Positions 31,214 through 39,572 of a stretch of DNA of 40,405 nt are shown piece after piece. The notes below the pieces were generated by a model, which saw nothing but the letters and a program-made list of their open reading frames with translations, made no database searches and was not told the DNA's origin. Where the stretch lies: positions 1 through 40,405 of the IMG/VR virus record IMGVR_UViG_3300012920_000093. One strand, 5' to 3'. The stretch comes from a virus. A program made the translations under genes and the position numbers. Position 1 is the first letter of the stretch; every line of letters begins with the position of its first letter.

Positions 31214-33367
31214 TTATCCCTGCGATATTAAAACTACTTGGAACCCTGCACTACCCCCAATGGCATCACTACCTGTTTGGAATAATCTTCCTGATATCCC
31301 AGGATCTGAAGTAGGTAGGTTGGTAAAGTTAACTTCATCGCCCCCTACAATAAGGTCTTCTGCTTTGAATACACCTGAAGATGTTATATTTCCTGTAACA
31401 ATTATTGTGCCTGCAGTTATATCTGCTATATCACCAATGCCTACAGCTTGTAGCCCTAAAGTTGAGCTATATACAATAGAACTATTTGTAACCCCTCTAG
31501 AAACAGCTCCTCCCCCACTTGCTGTCATCATAAGAAGTTGGTGAGTTAAGGGAATACCTGTTGATGTAAAATTGGCATAAGGTAAACTACTTTGTGGAGT
31601 ACTTTTAACTATACCATTGTTGTTAGGATCAAGAACTAAAACTCTGTCAGAGCTCTCTAAAGTGTCTTTTTCGTCTAAATTTGAAGCAATAAGACTTGAA
31701 CTTAAGAAAAGGGATCCAGTTACTTCAATAAATTGCTTAGATCTAAATACACCATTTACATTTAAATCACTGGTAAGTGTTAAATCTCTAGAGAGTTCAG
31801 TTATATTAAAATCTTCAGAAGAAAGAGTTCCACTTACTGTAAGATCAGCTTGGACTGTAAGATCGGTTCCATTAAATGTTAATCCATCATATCCTTTAAT
31901 TGTGGGATTACCATCGTTAACAGGTAAATAGAAAGGAAGTTCAATTGGAAGTGGAATATCTGTGGTGTCTGCAAATACTGCTAATTGATATAAGGCTGCT
32001 TCTTCTTCAACGTTTACTAAATTAGCAGGGTTAAGTTTGGTACCACTAACATAAAGTTCATCAATATTAGCATTGCTAGCACTTAAAATTCCGGCATCTA
32101 TAGTATTAGCATTTACAAAGCTTGAAGTAAAGGTTCCGTCTAATATTAAAATATCATCTTGGAATTTTAATCCTGGGTATCCTTTTATAGTGGGGTTACC
32201 ATCGTTAACTGGGAGGTAAAAAGGAAGTTCAATTGGAAGCGGGATATCAGTTGTATCTGCAAATATTGCTAACTGAAATGCTCCTGCTTCTTCTTCAACG
32301 TTTACTAAATTATCAACATTTATTTCTCTATCATTTACCTTAATAACATCAACTTCAAGGATATTTGCTGAAATAGAACCTGAAAGGACTGTAAATGTGT
32401 TTCCGTCATAAGTTAATCCTGGGAGGGATTTTAAAGTAGGTCTGTTGAAATCTAATGGAAGATCAAATGGTACATTTTCAGGCAACCCTGCATTATAGTC
32501 ATCAAATATAGCAATTTGATTGGGGCGGGTTTCGCCTATAGCATCTACAAAACTTGGGGCATCAACAATTTTATCCCAAGGTATATCTGATACTAGATTA
32601 TTAAATGTTAAATTTTCTACTGTAAGATCTTGAAGAAAAGAGGATCCTTCTACTCTAAATGTAGTCCCATCGTGAGTTAATCCTGGGAGGGCTTTTAAAG
32701 TTGGGTTGCCATCTGAATTAGCTAATGGAAGACTAAATGGTAAATTTTCAGGAATACCACTAACTCTATCAACAAATATAGCTAATTGGTTAGGTCCAAT
32801 TTCTCCATCAGTATCTACAAAACCAGGAACATTGGTAATGTCATTAAAATCTATACTTCCTGTAAATTCATCAAAAGTTATAGACCTAACATTTAAACTT
32901 TCAGCAACAATAGGCCCCTGTACATTAAAAGTAACCCCATCATAAGTTAGTCCTGGGAAAGATTTTAAGGTGTTTGAAGGAACTAAATCTAGAGGAAGAT
33001 CAAATGGTAAATTTTCTGGAAGACCGTTATCTGATCCAATGAATACACCTAATGTATAGGGTTCAACGTTACCCTCAACATCAACAAAATTAGGTTTATT
33101 CCCAATGTTATCATAATCAATGTAAGAAGCAGTAAGTGCAAAACTTGAAGAAAGTATTTCTAAAGAAAATTTACTACTATCTCCTCTAGTAAAAGTAATA
33201 TTATTACCTGCTATAGAAGCATTAGTTAAAGACTCTCTAAATCTAGGGTCATCACCTCCTCCTCCGCTACCTGCAGGTCCTTGGGGACCCCTAGGACCAA
33301 AACTAATAACTTCAACAACGTTGATTTTATCTGTAGATATATTTACTGTATTTCTTGGAATCCCCAT
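31214..33367 (-). CDS. Five-repeat structural protein with short collagen-like N-terminus, 717 aa
   Basis: The N-terminus MGIPRNTVNISTDKINVVEV leads into one collagen-like stretch (GPRGPQGPAG, residues of about 29-38). Residues of about 80-530 are five tandem repeats of about 85-96 residues, each with a PNQLAIF-type strand, a PENLPFDLPL or LPIELPFYLPV Pro-rich turn, and a GLTYDG-type end. A further beta-rich tail ends with LPTSDPGISGRLFQTGS and VLISQG, the cap shared with three neighbours. The gene lies 11 bases after the 136-aa gene and has no element of its own, so it is in the same transcript. Function unknown; head or neck fibre or decoration is likely from context. Confidence 0.68.
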   Translation of the reverse strand: MGIPRNTVNISTDKINVVEVISFGPRGPQGPAGSGGGGDDPRFRESLTNASIAGNNITFTRGDSSKFSLEILSSSFALTASYIDYDNIGNKPNFVDVEGNVEPYTLGVFIGSDNGLPENLPFDLPLDLVPSNTLKSFPGLTYDGVTFNVQGPIVAESLNVRSITFDEFTGSIDFNDITNVPGFVDTDGEIGPNQLAIFVDRVSGIPENLPFSLPLANSDGNPTLKALPGLTHDGTTFRVEGSSFLQDLTVENLTFNNLVSDIPWDKIVDAPSFVDAIGETRPNQIAIFDDYNAGLPENVPFDLPLDFNRPTLKSLPGLTYDGNTFTVLSGSISANILEVDVIKVNDREINVDNLVNVEEEAGAFQLAIFADTTDIPLPIELPFYLPVNDGNPTIKGYPGLKFQDDILILDGTFTSSFVNANTIDAGILSASNANIDELYVSGTKLNPANLVNVEEEAALYQLAVFADTTDIPLPIELPFYLPVNDGNPTIKGYDGLTFNGTDLTVQADLTVSGTLSSEDFNITELSRDLTLTSDLNVNGVFRSKQFIEVTGSLFLSSSLIASNLDEKDTLESSDRVLVLDPNNNGIVKSTPQSSLPYANFTSTGIPLTHQLLMMTASGGGAVSRGVTNSSIVYSSTLGLQAVGIGDIADITAGTIIVTGNITSSGVFKAEDLIVGGDEVNFTNLPTSDPGISGRLFQTGSDAIGGSAGFQVVLISQG
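31886..32311 (-). repeat. 288-base near-identical direct repeat in the 717-aa gene
   Basis: Bases of about 31886-32029 and 32170-32311 match closely in parallel (for example GGAAGTTCAATTGGAAG and TCTTCTTCAACGTTTACTAA), offset by about 285-288 bases (95-96 codons). They are the last two of five protein repeats and are much closer to each other than to the rest. Confidence 0.8.
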
Positions 33368-33378
33368 TATTAATTATG

Positions 33379-33789
33379 TTAAAATGATCCTAATGTTACA
33401 TTTCTATCTAAAGCCACAGCACCTTCTAAAAGTCTAACTACTATAGGGCATCCAGGATTGTTAGATTCGGTATAGGCTAATTCCAAATCATAATAAGCTC
33501 TAGCAAAATCTAACATAGACGAAGAATGTGCTGAAATAAATACACCAATAGTGCCTGATGATGGTGGATTTAAGTTATAGGAACCACTTAAATTTAAACC
33601 TGTACCACATGCGTCTAAACTGGATGATAATGTAATATAAACATTATCTGAAAATTGAGTAGGGCGTAATTGCATACGAGCTTGAAATCCTGTTAAATCT
33701 ACAGGTAAGCCTTCAGAGTCTTTGTAGGCTAGTTCAAAGTTTACAGTTGCTCCTTGCTCAATAGTAAAATCATATCTTCCAGCGGCCAT
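33379..33789 (-). CDS. Small beta-rich baseplate/fibre protein, BppU-N-like, 136 aa
   Basis: A 136-residue protein with the pattern of a widespread phage module: YDFTIEQGATVNFELAYKDS, then GLPVDLTGFQARMQLRP, later YYDLELAYTESN and an ending with DRNVTLGSF. The family includes N-terminal domains of phage upper-baseplate or fibre-adaptor proteins that bind the next protein of the fibre. It may therefore dock the 717-aa protein encoded 11 bases downstream. The gene is preceded by a strong terminator and an AATATTTATA element 10 bases before the ATG. Family by pattern; partner inferred. Confidence 0.65.
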   Translation of the reverse strand: MAAGRYDFTIEQGATVNFELAYKDSEGLPVDLTGFQARMQLRPTQFSDNVYITLSSSLDACGTGLNLSGSYNLNPPSSGTIGVFISAHSSSMLDFARAYYDLELAYTESNNPGCPIVVRLLEGAVALDRNVTLGSF

Positions 33790-33799
33790 GTTGTTTTTG

Positions 33800-33810
33800 T
33801 ATAAATATTA
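33800..33810 (-). promoter_or_regulatory. AATATTTATA element before the 136-aa gene
   Basis: The sense strand reads TAATATTTATA, then CAAAAACAAC and the ATG at 33789. It immediately follows the terminator of the giant repeat gene. The 10-base gap would leave almost no leader if this is a -10-type promoter. Confidence 0.55.
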
Positions 33811-33840
33811 GAAAAGGCCCCTCAATTCGGGGGCCTTTCC
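33811..33840 (-). terminator. Hairpin terminator after the giant repeat gene
   Basis: The sense strand reads AAAGGCCCC, loop CGAATTGA, GGGGCCTTT (9 perfect pairs, 33813-33821 with 33830-33838), followed by TCTAATATTT. The terminator is G/C-rich and strong, with a short T-run. Confidence 0.88.
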
Positions 33841-33859
33841 TTAATAGTTTATTTTTTTA

Positions 33860-36800
33860 TTATCCAAGTGAAATTCTAATTTCATCTGAGTTAGAACCTG
33901 TTCTGTATAATTGGCCTATCACACTTGGATCGGATGTTGGTAATGAACCTGTGTCTAATAAAATTGCTGTATCTGAACTGTCATGTGACCAAATTTCAAG
34001 GACGTTGCTTCTATTAGTTTGACCAGCACCATCACCAATTCCAAAGTTTATGAAGTATCCTGATCCTAAGTTGTTACCCATAGCGCTACTACCCGTAGCA
34101 TTATACTGACCTACTAGGAAGGAACTTCTATTAGCAACTCCTAAATTATTAGAATCTAAGTACTTACCTACTACAAATTCGTGGCTGTATCTAGCTTTAC
34201 TACCTTGGCCAAAAGCTACACTGTAGTCACCTCCTGCTTCTGTACTTTCACCACTTGCAAATGAGAAATCACCTGAAGCAACTGTGGAAGCACCTTGAGC
34301 ATGTGCTGAACGGCCTGAAGCTGTGGTTCCTTCTCCTTCTGCGTGGGCAAAATTACCTGTAGCTTTTGTATATTCACCTTCTGCGTGAGCTCCATAAGAT
34401 GAAGCTGTAGTAAATCTACCTTCGGCGTGTGCTGCTGGGTGGGTTACTAATGTATTGACACCCTCAGCGTGACCAGCTACTGCTTGGAAGTAAGTATCTC
34501 CAACTTGGACTCCTGTAACTTTAGAACCAGAACCTTCAGCATGTGCGAATTGAGCTGATGCTGAAGTAAAGGCACCTTCTGCGTGGGATTGAGATCCTGA
34601 AGCAAAAGTTTCTCTACCTTCTGCGTGAGCATAATTTCCACTAGCTGTAGTTGCTTGACCTTCTGCGTGAGCTGATGTTCCTGATGCTAGAGTATCTTCA
34701 CCTTCTGCGTGAGCATTTAATCCACTAGCTACAGTGGTAAGACCTTCAGCGTGGGAATTAGTACCACTAGCTAATGTACTGCTACCTTCTGCGTGTGATC
34801 CAGCTCCAGTAGCTCTGGAAGATACACCTTCTGCGTGAGCGTAATTAGCTGATGCTGTAGTAAGAGAACCTTCAGCGTGTGCAGAGAATCCTGATGCTAG
34901 GGTATAGAAACCTTCAGCGTGTGCTGTGTATCCTGAAGCAAGAGTTGATTCACCTTCAGCGTGTGCTGAAATCCCTGAGGCAACGGTTGAGGCACCTTCG
35001 GCGTGTGAGTAATTACCAGTTGCTGATGATCCAGAACCTTCAGCGTGGGCATAATCAGCTGCTGCTATTGTAGTCCAACCTTCTGCGTGGGATGAAGCTC
35101 CTGAAGCAGATGTGAATTTACCTTCAGCATGGGATGCAATTCCGGTAGCTTTAGTTTCTGCACCTTCTGCGTGAGCATAATTAGCGGATGCTAAAGTGTT
35201 TTGACCTTCTGCGTGAGCTGATGTTCCTGATGCTGTAGTACCTTCACCTTCTGCGTGGGCATTATCACCGCTAGCTTCCGTGGTAAGACCTTCAGCGTGA
35301 GCATTATTACCAGAAGCAACAGTAAGACTACCTTCTGCGTGTGATCCAGCTCCAGTAGCTTTAGTGGACATACCTTCAGCGTGTGAATAGTTACCAGATC
35401 CGGTAGCAAGCGAACCTTCAGCGTGTGCAGAGAATCCTGATGCTAGGGTAGCGAATCCTTCGGCGTGAGCTGCTGTTCCTGATGCTAATGATGAAGAACC
35501 TTCAGCATGAGAACCTGTACCTTCTGCTACAGTTTGGCTACCTTCAGCGTGACCATAATTTCCTTTTACTTGAGTAAAGTATCCTTCAGCGTGACCACCT
35601 GTTCCTTTACTACCGTCAACACCTACTACTGAACCATATCCTTCAGCGTGGGATATACCTGCTGAAGCTGTGGTTTGGTAACCTTCAGCGTGTGAATCAT
35701 TGCCTGATGCTAATGTTTCATTACCTTCAGCGTGAGCATTTAATCCACTAGCTACTGTTAATCTACCTTCTGAGTGGGCATATGTTGCAGTAGCAGTTGA
35801 AGAACCTTCAGCGTGTGAGTAATTACCTGTAGCTCTAGAGTAGTCACCTTCTGCGTGGGAGTACATACCTGAAGCAGATGTGAATCTTCCTTCTGCGTGG
35901 GAACCTGTGCTCCAAGCTGTTGATTTCCAACCTTCTGCGTGAGAGAAATCTGAAGATGCTGTGGTAAACATACCCTCAGCGTGTGAGCTTGCCCCTTGAG
36001 CAAGAGTACCATACCCCTCAGCGTGAGAATTAACACCAACTGCTTTAGTAAGAAGACCTTCTGCGTGAGAGTATAGACCTGAAGCAGAAGTAAATGATCC
36101 TTCTGCGTGAGAAGCAGCTCCATTTGCTCTAGTTTGTTCACCTTCAGCGTGGGAATTGTTTCCAAATGCTTTAGTAGAAAGACCTTCTGCGTGTGAATTG
36201 TCTCCTAAAGCAATAGCATTAACACCTTCGGCGTGAGATGCATATCCTTGAGCTAAAGTACCATCACCTTCTGCGTGAGAAGCAAAACCATTAGCATCGG
36301 TATTAGAACCTTCTGCGTGAGCACTTTCTCCTGAGGCGGTTGTAAACCAACCTTCAGCGTGGGATTGGTTACCTGTAGTTAAGGTTCTGTAACCCTGAGC
36401 GTGTGAATAAGAACCACTAGCTCTAGTTAAAGAACCTTCTGCGTGTGATCCAGCTCCTATAGCTCTAGTAGCACCACCTTCTGCGTGTGAACCCTCACCT
36501 TCAGCTGTTGAGTAAAGACCTTCAGCGTGTGAACTTTCACCTTCAGCTATTGTAGTGTTACCTTCTGCGTGTGAGTGATTAGCAAGAGCTTTGGTTTGCG
36601 TGCCTTCGGAGTGAGCAGCACTACCACTAGCAACAGTAGTATTACCTTCGGCATGAGAATATTGACCCATAGCTTTGTTGGATTTACCAAATGCTTGAGC
36701 TGCTTCTCCTGTTACTTGGTTTAAGTAACCCATAGCTGCTGCGTTATCCGCTCTTAAAATGTTACCATATCCCTGTCCAAGGGTATTACGGAACGCCATA

Positions 36801-39526
36801 TCATTAAATTCACCTACTGCTAACACATTGTCAGCACTGCAGCTAATAATGTTACCCAAGTCTGGGGCTACTCCTGTAGGATCACTTCCGTTAAATGGGA
36901 AGAGAGCACCTGATAAAGGACCTACACTTAAGTAACCTCCATTAGCTATAACTTCACCACCAGCATTAACACCTAAGCTAAAGCCAGTTTCGTTACAATC
37001 TTCTACAGTTAATCCAGGGTAGAATTCATTTCCTAATTGGAAGAAAGCTGAATTTGATGGGATCAAACCGCTGTTGTCCTGTACTCCACCTACTACGTAA
37101 GAAGTATCTAAAGTAACAGGTCCAGTCCATGGAGCTAAAGTCCAAGTACTAGTATGTCTAATACCCCATTTTTGAACAAATCTATTGTAAATAGTATTAC
37201 TTGGAGTAATATTTGGACCATTTATTAATATACCTTCATCTGGGGATTTTCCTGCATTGTAGGCAGCTATTGGGCTTCCTGCAAACCAATTCATATCATT
37301 ACAAGCACCCCATCCTACTTCTCCAACTGGGTCGTATCCAATTTCTATCCAAACTCTGTCTCCATAATCAAAGTGAAGAGCACCTCCTTCAATAAAGTTA
37401 GAAACATTTTCAAAGCCTGGCATGTTAGTACAAATAAGAGTTGTTTCTCTCATATTCATGTACCGTCTACCAGTGACGGGGTGATCACTCATATCTGATT
37501 GGCTCATCAATAATTGTTGATGCTCAACATATCCCGCTTGGTGAGGTTGTATATTTTCTAAGGTACTTTGTAGGTCAATCATATCCGTAGCGAAAGGACT
37601 CGACGTTTCATTACCCAAGGAATATATATTTACGTTACGTGTAACTTCAGCTACAGTTGAAATTTCACCAGCAGTATTTTGTTTTTTAACGTAAACTGTG
37701 TATCTTTCTATTTCAACAGGTGGATTCAGGATTTGATCTAATCCTAAACCTCTTTGGAAAATAGCTAATTTTAAATTAGCATAAAAGCTATAATCACCAC
37801 TGGCTTGGACAACCCAACCATTCTCTAGGTCACCACTGCCTGACATTTTCCAGCCAAGGCCATTATTTCCTGCTATTGAGGTATTAAAATTACCAGTTTC
37901 ATCGTATGCTGTAAGTGGAGAATAATCACCTGCGTTTTCATTGACTACAGGGTTATAAGTCTGGTCAATAGTCCATGGAACTGATAATAAGGCACCATTT
38001 GTGTTTGGGCTTGACATTGTTCTCCAGTCTGCTAATGTTATACCATATAAAGGGTTACGAAATTCAGCATTACTAAAACCACCATATGGGTTTAGGTTTC
38101 CAGCAGAGTGCCAAGAAGAAGTTGCTTGAATATTAGCAATAGTTGAAGGTTGTGGTGGACGTGCCTGCCATTCTTCTACAAACGGTGCTTCTGAAGTGTA
38201 ACCATTACGAACTCTTAACTGTAAAGGTAAGTGGGTAATAGCTTCAATAGGTTGGTTGAAGTATGTAAGAGTAGGTTTACCTTCTCCCGAACTAGTTACA
38301 GCATAGCTGCTACCAAATTCTTCAGAGGAAATGTGCCATTCAGCTTCAAGTGTTCCTGTTACAAAACCACTTGAGAAGTTGGCTGGGTCGATTACAAACG
38401 TTCTAGTACCATTAGGGAATGTAAAGACATCATGGAAAGTACCTTCGTCCCACGAATCTTCTGGAGAGATAGGAGCTGGTAACTGGACTAATTCAACTTC
38501 GATTTTTTGGTTGTTAGCAGAACTAGCTGAGAAGGGAATAGAGAATGAACAAGTTGTTGTAAATCCTGTGGCATACGGAGCTTGTTCTTCAATAAAGATA
38601 TAATCTCCATTATTGTATCTAGCTTTACCTACATCACCATCATTATTACCGTTAGGAGTAACCCAAACTATTGCTGAAAGTTCGTCTTGGGAATCTAAAA
38701 AGAAAGGAGCAGGGTTTTCGTTACCATTAAATGAGGTTACTTTAGCTAAGCCAAGTGATCTGGTAGTGTTCATTTCACCCTCATACAATCCATCTGGAGT
38801 AGGGAGGGGTGGTTGAGATAAGCCTCTTTTACCATAATTTATCATGGAACCCGAAATGGCAAATCTTTTATTTTCCATGACAACGGTATCACTAGCATTT
38901 AATAATGTAGTAGAACCTGTTTTACCAACTGTAGCAACACCATTAGCGTTTCCAGGAGCATACTGGCTGGCTCCTTCTTGGAATGCAGCTAATTCTTGGT
39001 TTCCTGCTGTAATAGTAACTCTATCTCTATTAGCACCGTCACGATCAAATAATATATAAGTACTATCTGTGTTGTCTGTTTCAGAAATAATAGCATCAGT
39101 TTCATTATAAGTACTTACAGTTATATCAGTACCTCCTCTAGTTATAGTTCTAGGAGTTGTAGGAATAGGCTTACCACCTTTTATGTTATCAACATCCTGT
39201 TTACTCATAGAAGAAATTACTCCTCCAGGACCTACAAATTTAAGAGATCCAGTAGAAACATAAAGATCTCTCCAGGCTGCCGTTGGGCTACCTAAATCAA
39301 AAGATGAGCTGATTTTTCCACTAGTGTTAGGAATAATACTACCTGAAACGTTTATAGTTCCAGAAATATGAAGGTCTTCGTCTGGGAGAGATGAAGTAGT
39401 TCCCAATTGAATGTTAACAACATCATATAATTCGTTAACAGAAGTTTTAGTGTCATTAAAAATAGATGCGCTTACAGCACTCAATGAGCCCGAGTCTGCT
39501 CTATTTTCCCAAGTAATTTTTGCCAT
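33860..39526 (-). CDS. Giant YadA-head-like repeat virion protein, 1888 aa
   Basis: Residues 1-120 form the N-terminal module shared with the 303-aa protein (MAKITWENRADSGS, SSFDLGSPTAAWRDLYVSTG, SKQDVDNIKGGK). Residues of about 120-930 are a large non-repetitive beta-rich region with Trp and Asn-rich stretches (MNWFAGSPIAAYNAGKSPDE). Residues of about 946-1779 hold roughly 55-60 repeats of 14 residues (SHAEGxxTxASGxx), the YadA/Hep_Hag head pattern. The C-terminus carries LPTSDPSVIGQLYRTGS and RISLG. A trimeric beta-roll rod with this many turns would be long and stiff, comparable to a tail or head fibre. The middle region may be an enzyme or binding domain, but I recognise no motif. A strong terminator follows; an AATATTTATC element precedes the gene. 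Confidence 0.8.
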   Translation of the reverse strand: MAKITWENRADSGSLSAVSASIFNDTKTSVNELYDVVNIQLGTTSSLPDEDLHISGTINVSGSIIPNTSGKISSSFDLGSPTAAWRDLYVSTGSLKFVGPGGVISSMSKQDVDNIKGGKPIPTTPRTITRGGTDITVSTYNETDAIISETDNTDSTYILFDRDGANRDRVTITAGNQELAAFQEGASQYAPGNANGVATVGKTGSTTLLNASDTVVMENKRFAISGSMINYGKRGLSQPPLPTPDGLYEGEMNTTRSLGLAKVTSFNGNENPAPFFLDSQDELSAIVWVTPNGNNDGDVGKARYNNGDYIFIEEQAPYATGFTTTCSFSIPFSASSANNQKIEVELVQLPAPISPEDSWDEGTFHDVFTFPNGTRTFVIDPANFSSGFVTGTLEAEWHISSEEFGSSYAVTSSGEGKPTLTYFNQPIEAITHLPLQLRVRNGYTSEAPFVEEWQARPPQPSTIANIQATSSWHSAGNLNPYGGFSNAEFRNPLYGITLADWRTMSSPNTNGALLSVPWTIDQTYNPVVNENAGDYSPLTAYDETGNFNTSIAGNNGLGWKMSGSGDLENGWVVQASGDYSFYANLKLAIFQRGLGLDQILNPPVEIERYTVYVKKQNTAGEISTVAEVTRNVNIYSLGNETSSPFATDMIDLQSTLENIQPHQAGYVEHQQLLMSQSDMSDHPVTGRRYMNMRETTLICTNMPGFENVSNFIEGGALHFDYGDRVWIEIGYDPVGEVGWGACNDMNWFAGSPIAAYNAGKSPDEGILINGPNITPSNTIYNRFVQKWGIRHTSTWTLAPWTGPVTLDTSYVVGGVQDNSGLIPSNSAFFQLGNEFYPGLTVEDCNETGFSLGVNAGGEVIANGGYLSVGPLSGALFPFNGSDPTGVAPDLGNIISCSADNVLAVGEFNDMAFRNTLGQGYGNILRADNAAAMGYLNQVTGEAAQAFGKSNKAMGQYSHAEGNTTVASGSAAHSEGTQTKALANHSHAEGNTTIAEGESSHAEGLYSTAEGEGSHAEGGATRAIGAGSHAEGSLTRASGSYSHAQGYRTLTTGNQSHAEGWFTTASGESAHAEGSNTDANGFASHAEGDGTLAQGYASHAEGVNAIALGDNSHAEGLSTKAFGNNSHAEGEQTRANGAASHAEGSFTSASGLYSHAEGLLTKAVGVNSHAEGYGTLAQGASSHAEGMFTTASSDFSHAEGWKSTAWSTGSHAEGRFTSASGMYSHAEGDYSRATGNYSHAEGSSTATATYAHSEGRLTVASGLNAHAEGNETLASGNDSHAEGYQTTASAGISHAEGYGSVVGVDGSKGTGGHAEGYFTQVKGNYGHAEGSQTVAEGTGSHAEGSSSLASGTAAHAEGFATLASGFSAHAEGSLATGSGNYSHAEGMSTKATGAGSHAEGSLTVASGNNAHAEGLTTEASGDNAHAEGEGTTASGTSAHAEGQNTLASANYAHAEGAETKATGIASHAEGKFTSASGASSHAEGWTTIAAADYAHAEGSGSSATGNYSHAEGASTVASGISAHAEGESTLASGYTAHAEGFYTLASGFSAHAEGSLTTASANYAHAEGVSSRATGAGSHAEGSSTLASGTNSHAEGLTTVASGLNAHAEGEDTLASGTSAHAEGQATTASGNYAHAEGRETFASGSQSHAEGAFTSASAQFAHAEGSGSKVTGVQVGDTYFQAVAGHAEGVNTLVTHPAAHAEGRFTTASSYGAHAEGEYTKATGNFAHAEGEGTTASGRSAHAQGASTVASGDFSFASGESTEAGGDYSVAFGQGSKARYSHEFVVGKYLDSNNLGVANRSSFLVGQYNATGSSAMGNNLGSGYFINFGIGDGAGQTNRSNVLEIWSHDSSDTAILLDTGSLPTSDPSVIGQLYRTGSNSDEIRISLG
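34190..36690 (-). repeat. 42-base tandem coding repeats (SHAEG type), long array
   Basis: About 55-60 imperfect 42-base units. Plus-strand CCTTCTGCGTG/CCTTCAGCGTG recurs with that period. Spacers carry coding variation, so this is not a CRISPR array. Two longer units (around 34450-34530 and 35590-35640) insert extra residues between repeats. Confidence 0.9.
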
Positions 39527-39554
39527 TGTTGATATTTTAATTTATTGGTTTATT

Positions 39555-39565
39555 GATAAATATTA
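39555..39565 (-). promoter_or_regulatory. AATATTTATC element before the giant repeat gene
   Basis: The sense strand reads TAATATTTATC, 28 bases before the ATG at 39526, just after the phoH-like gene. Confidence 0.45.
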
Positions 39566-39572
39566 AACCTTT

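Noticed and set aside
34190-36690. CRISPR-like regular repeats
   Set aside because: The 42-base units are in frame, imperfect, and encode SHAEGxxTxASG repeats throughout; the spacing positions are coding and no cas gene is near.
9013-39565. Reading the plus-strand TATAAATA boxes as T4 late promoters firing rightward
   Set aside because: Taken at face value they would all drive antisense RNA into the ends of upstream genes, with no plus-strand genes to serve. Kept as a sense-strand element of unknown action instead.
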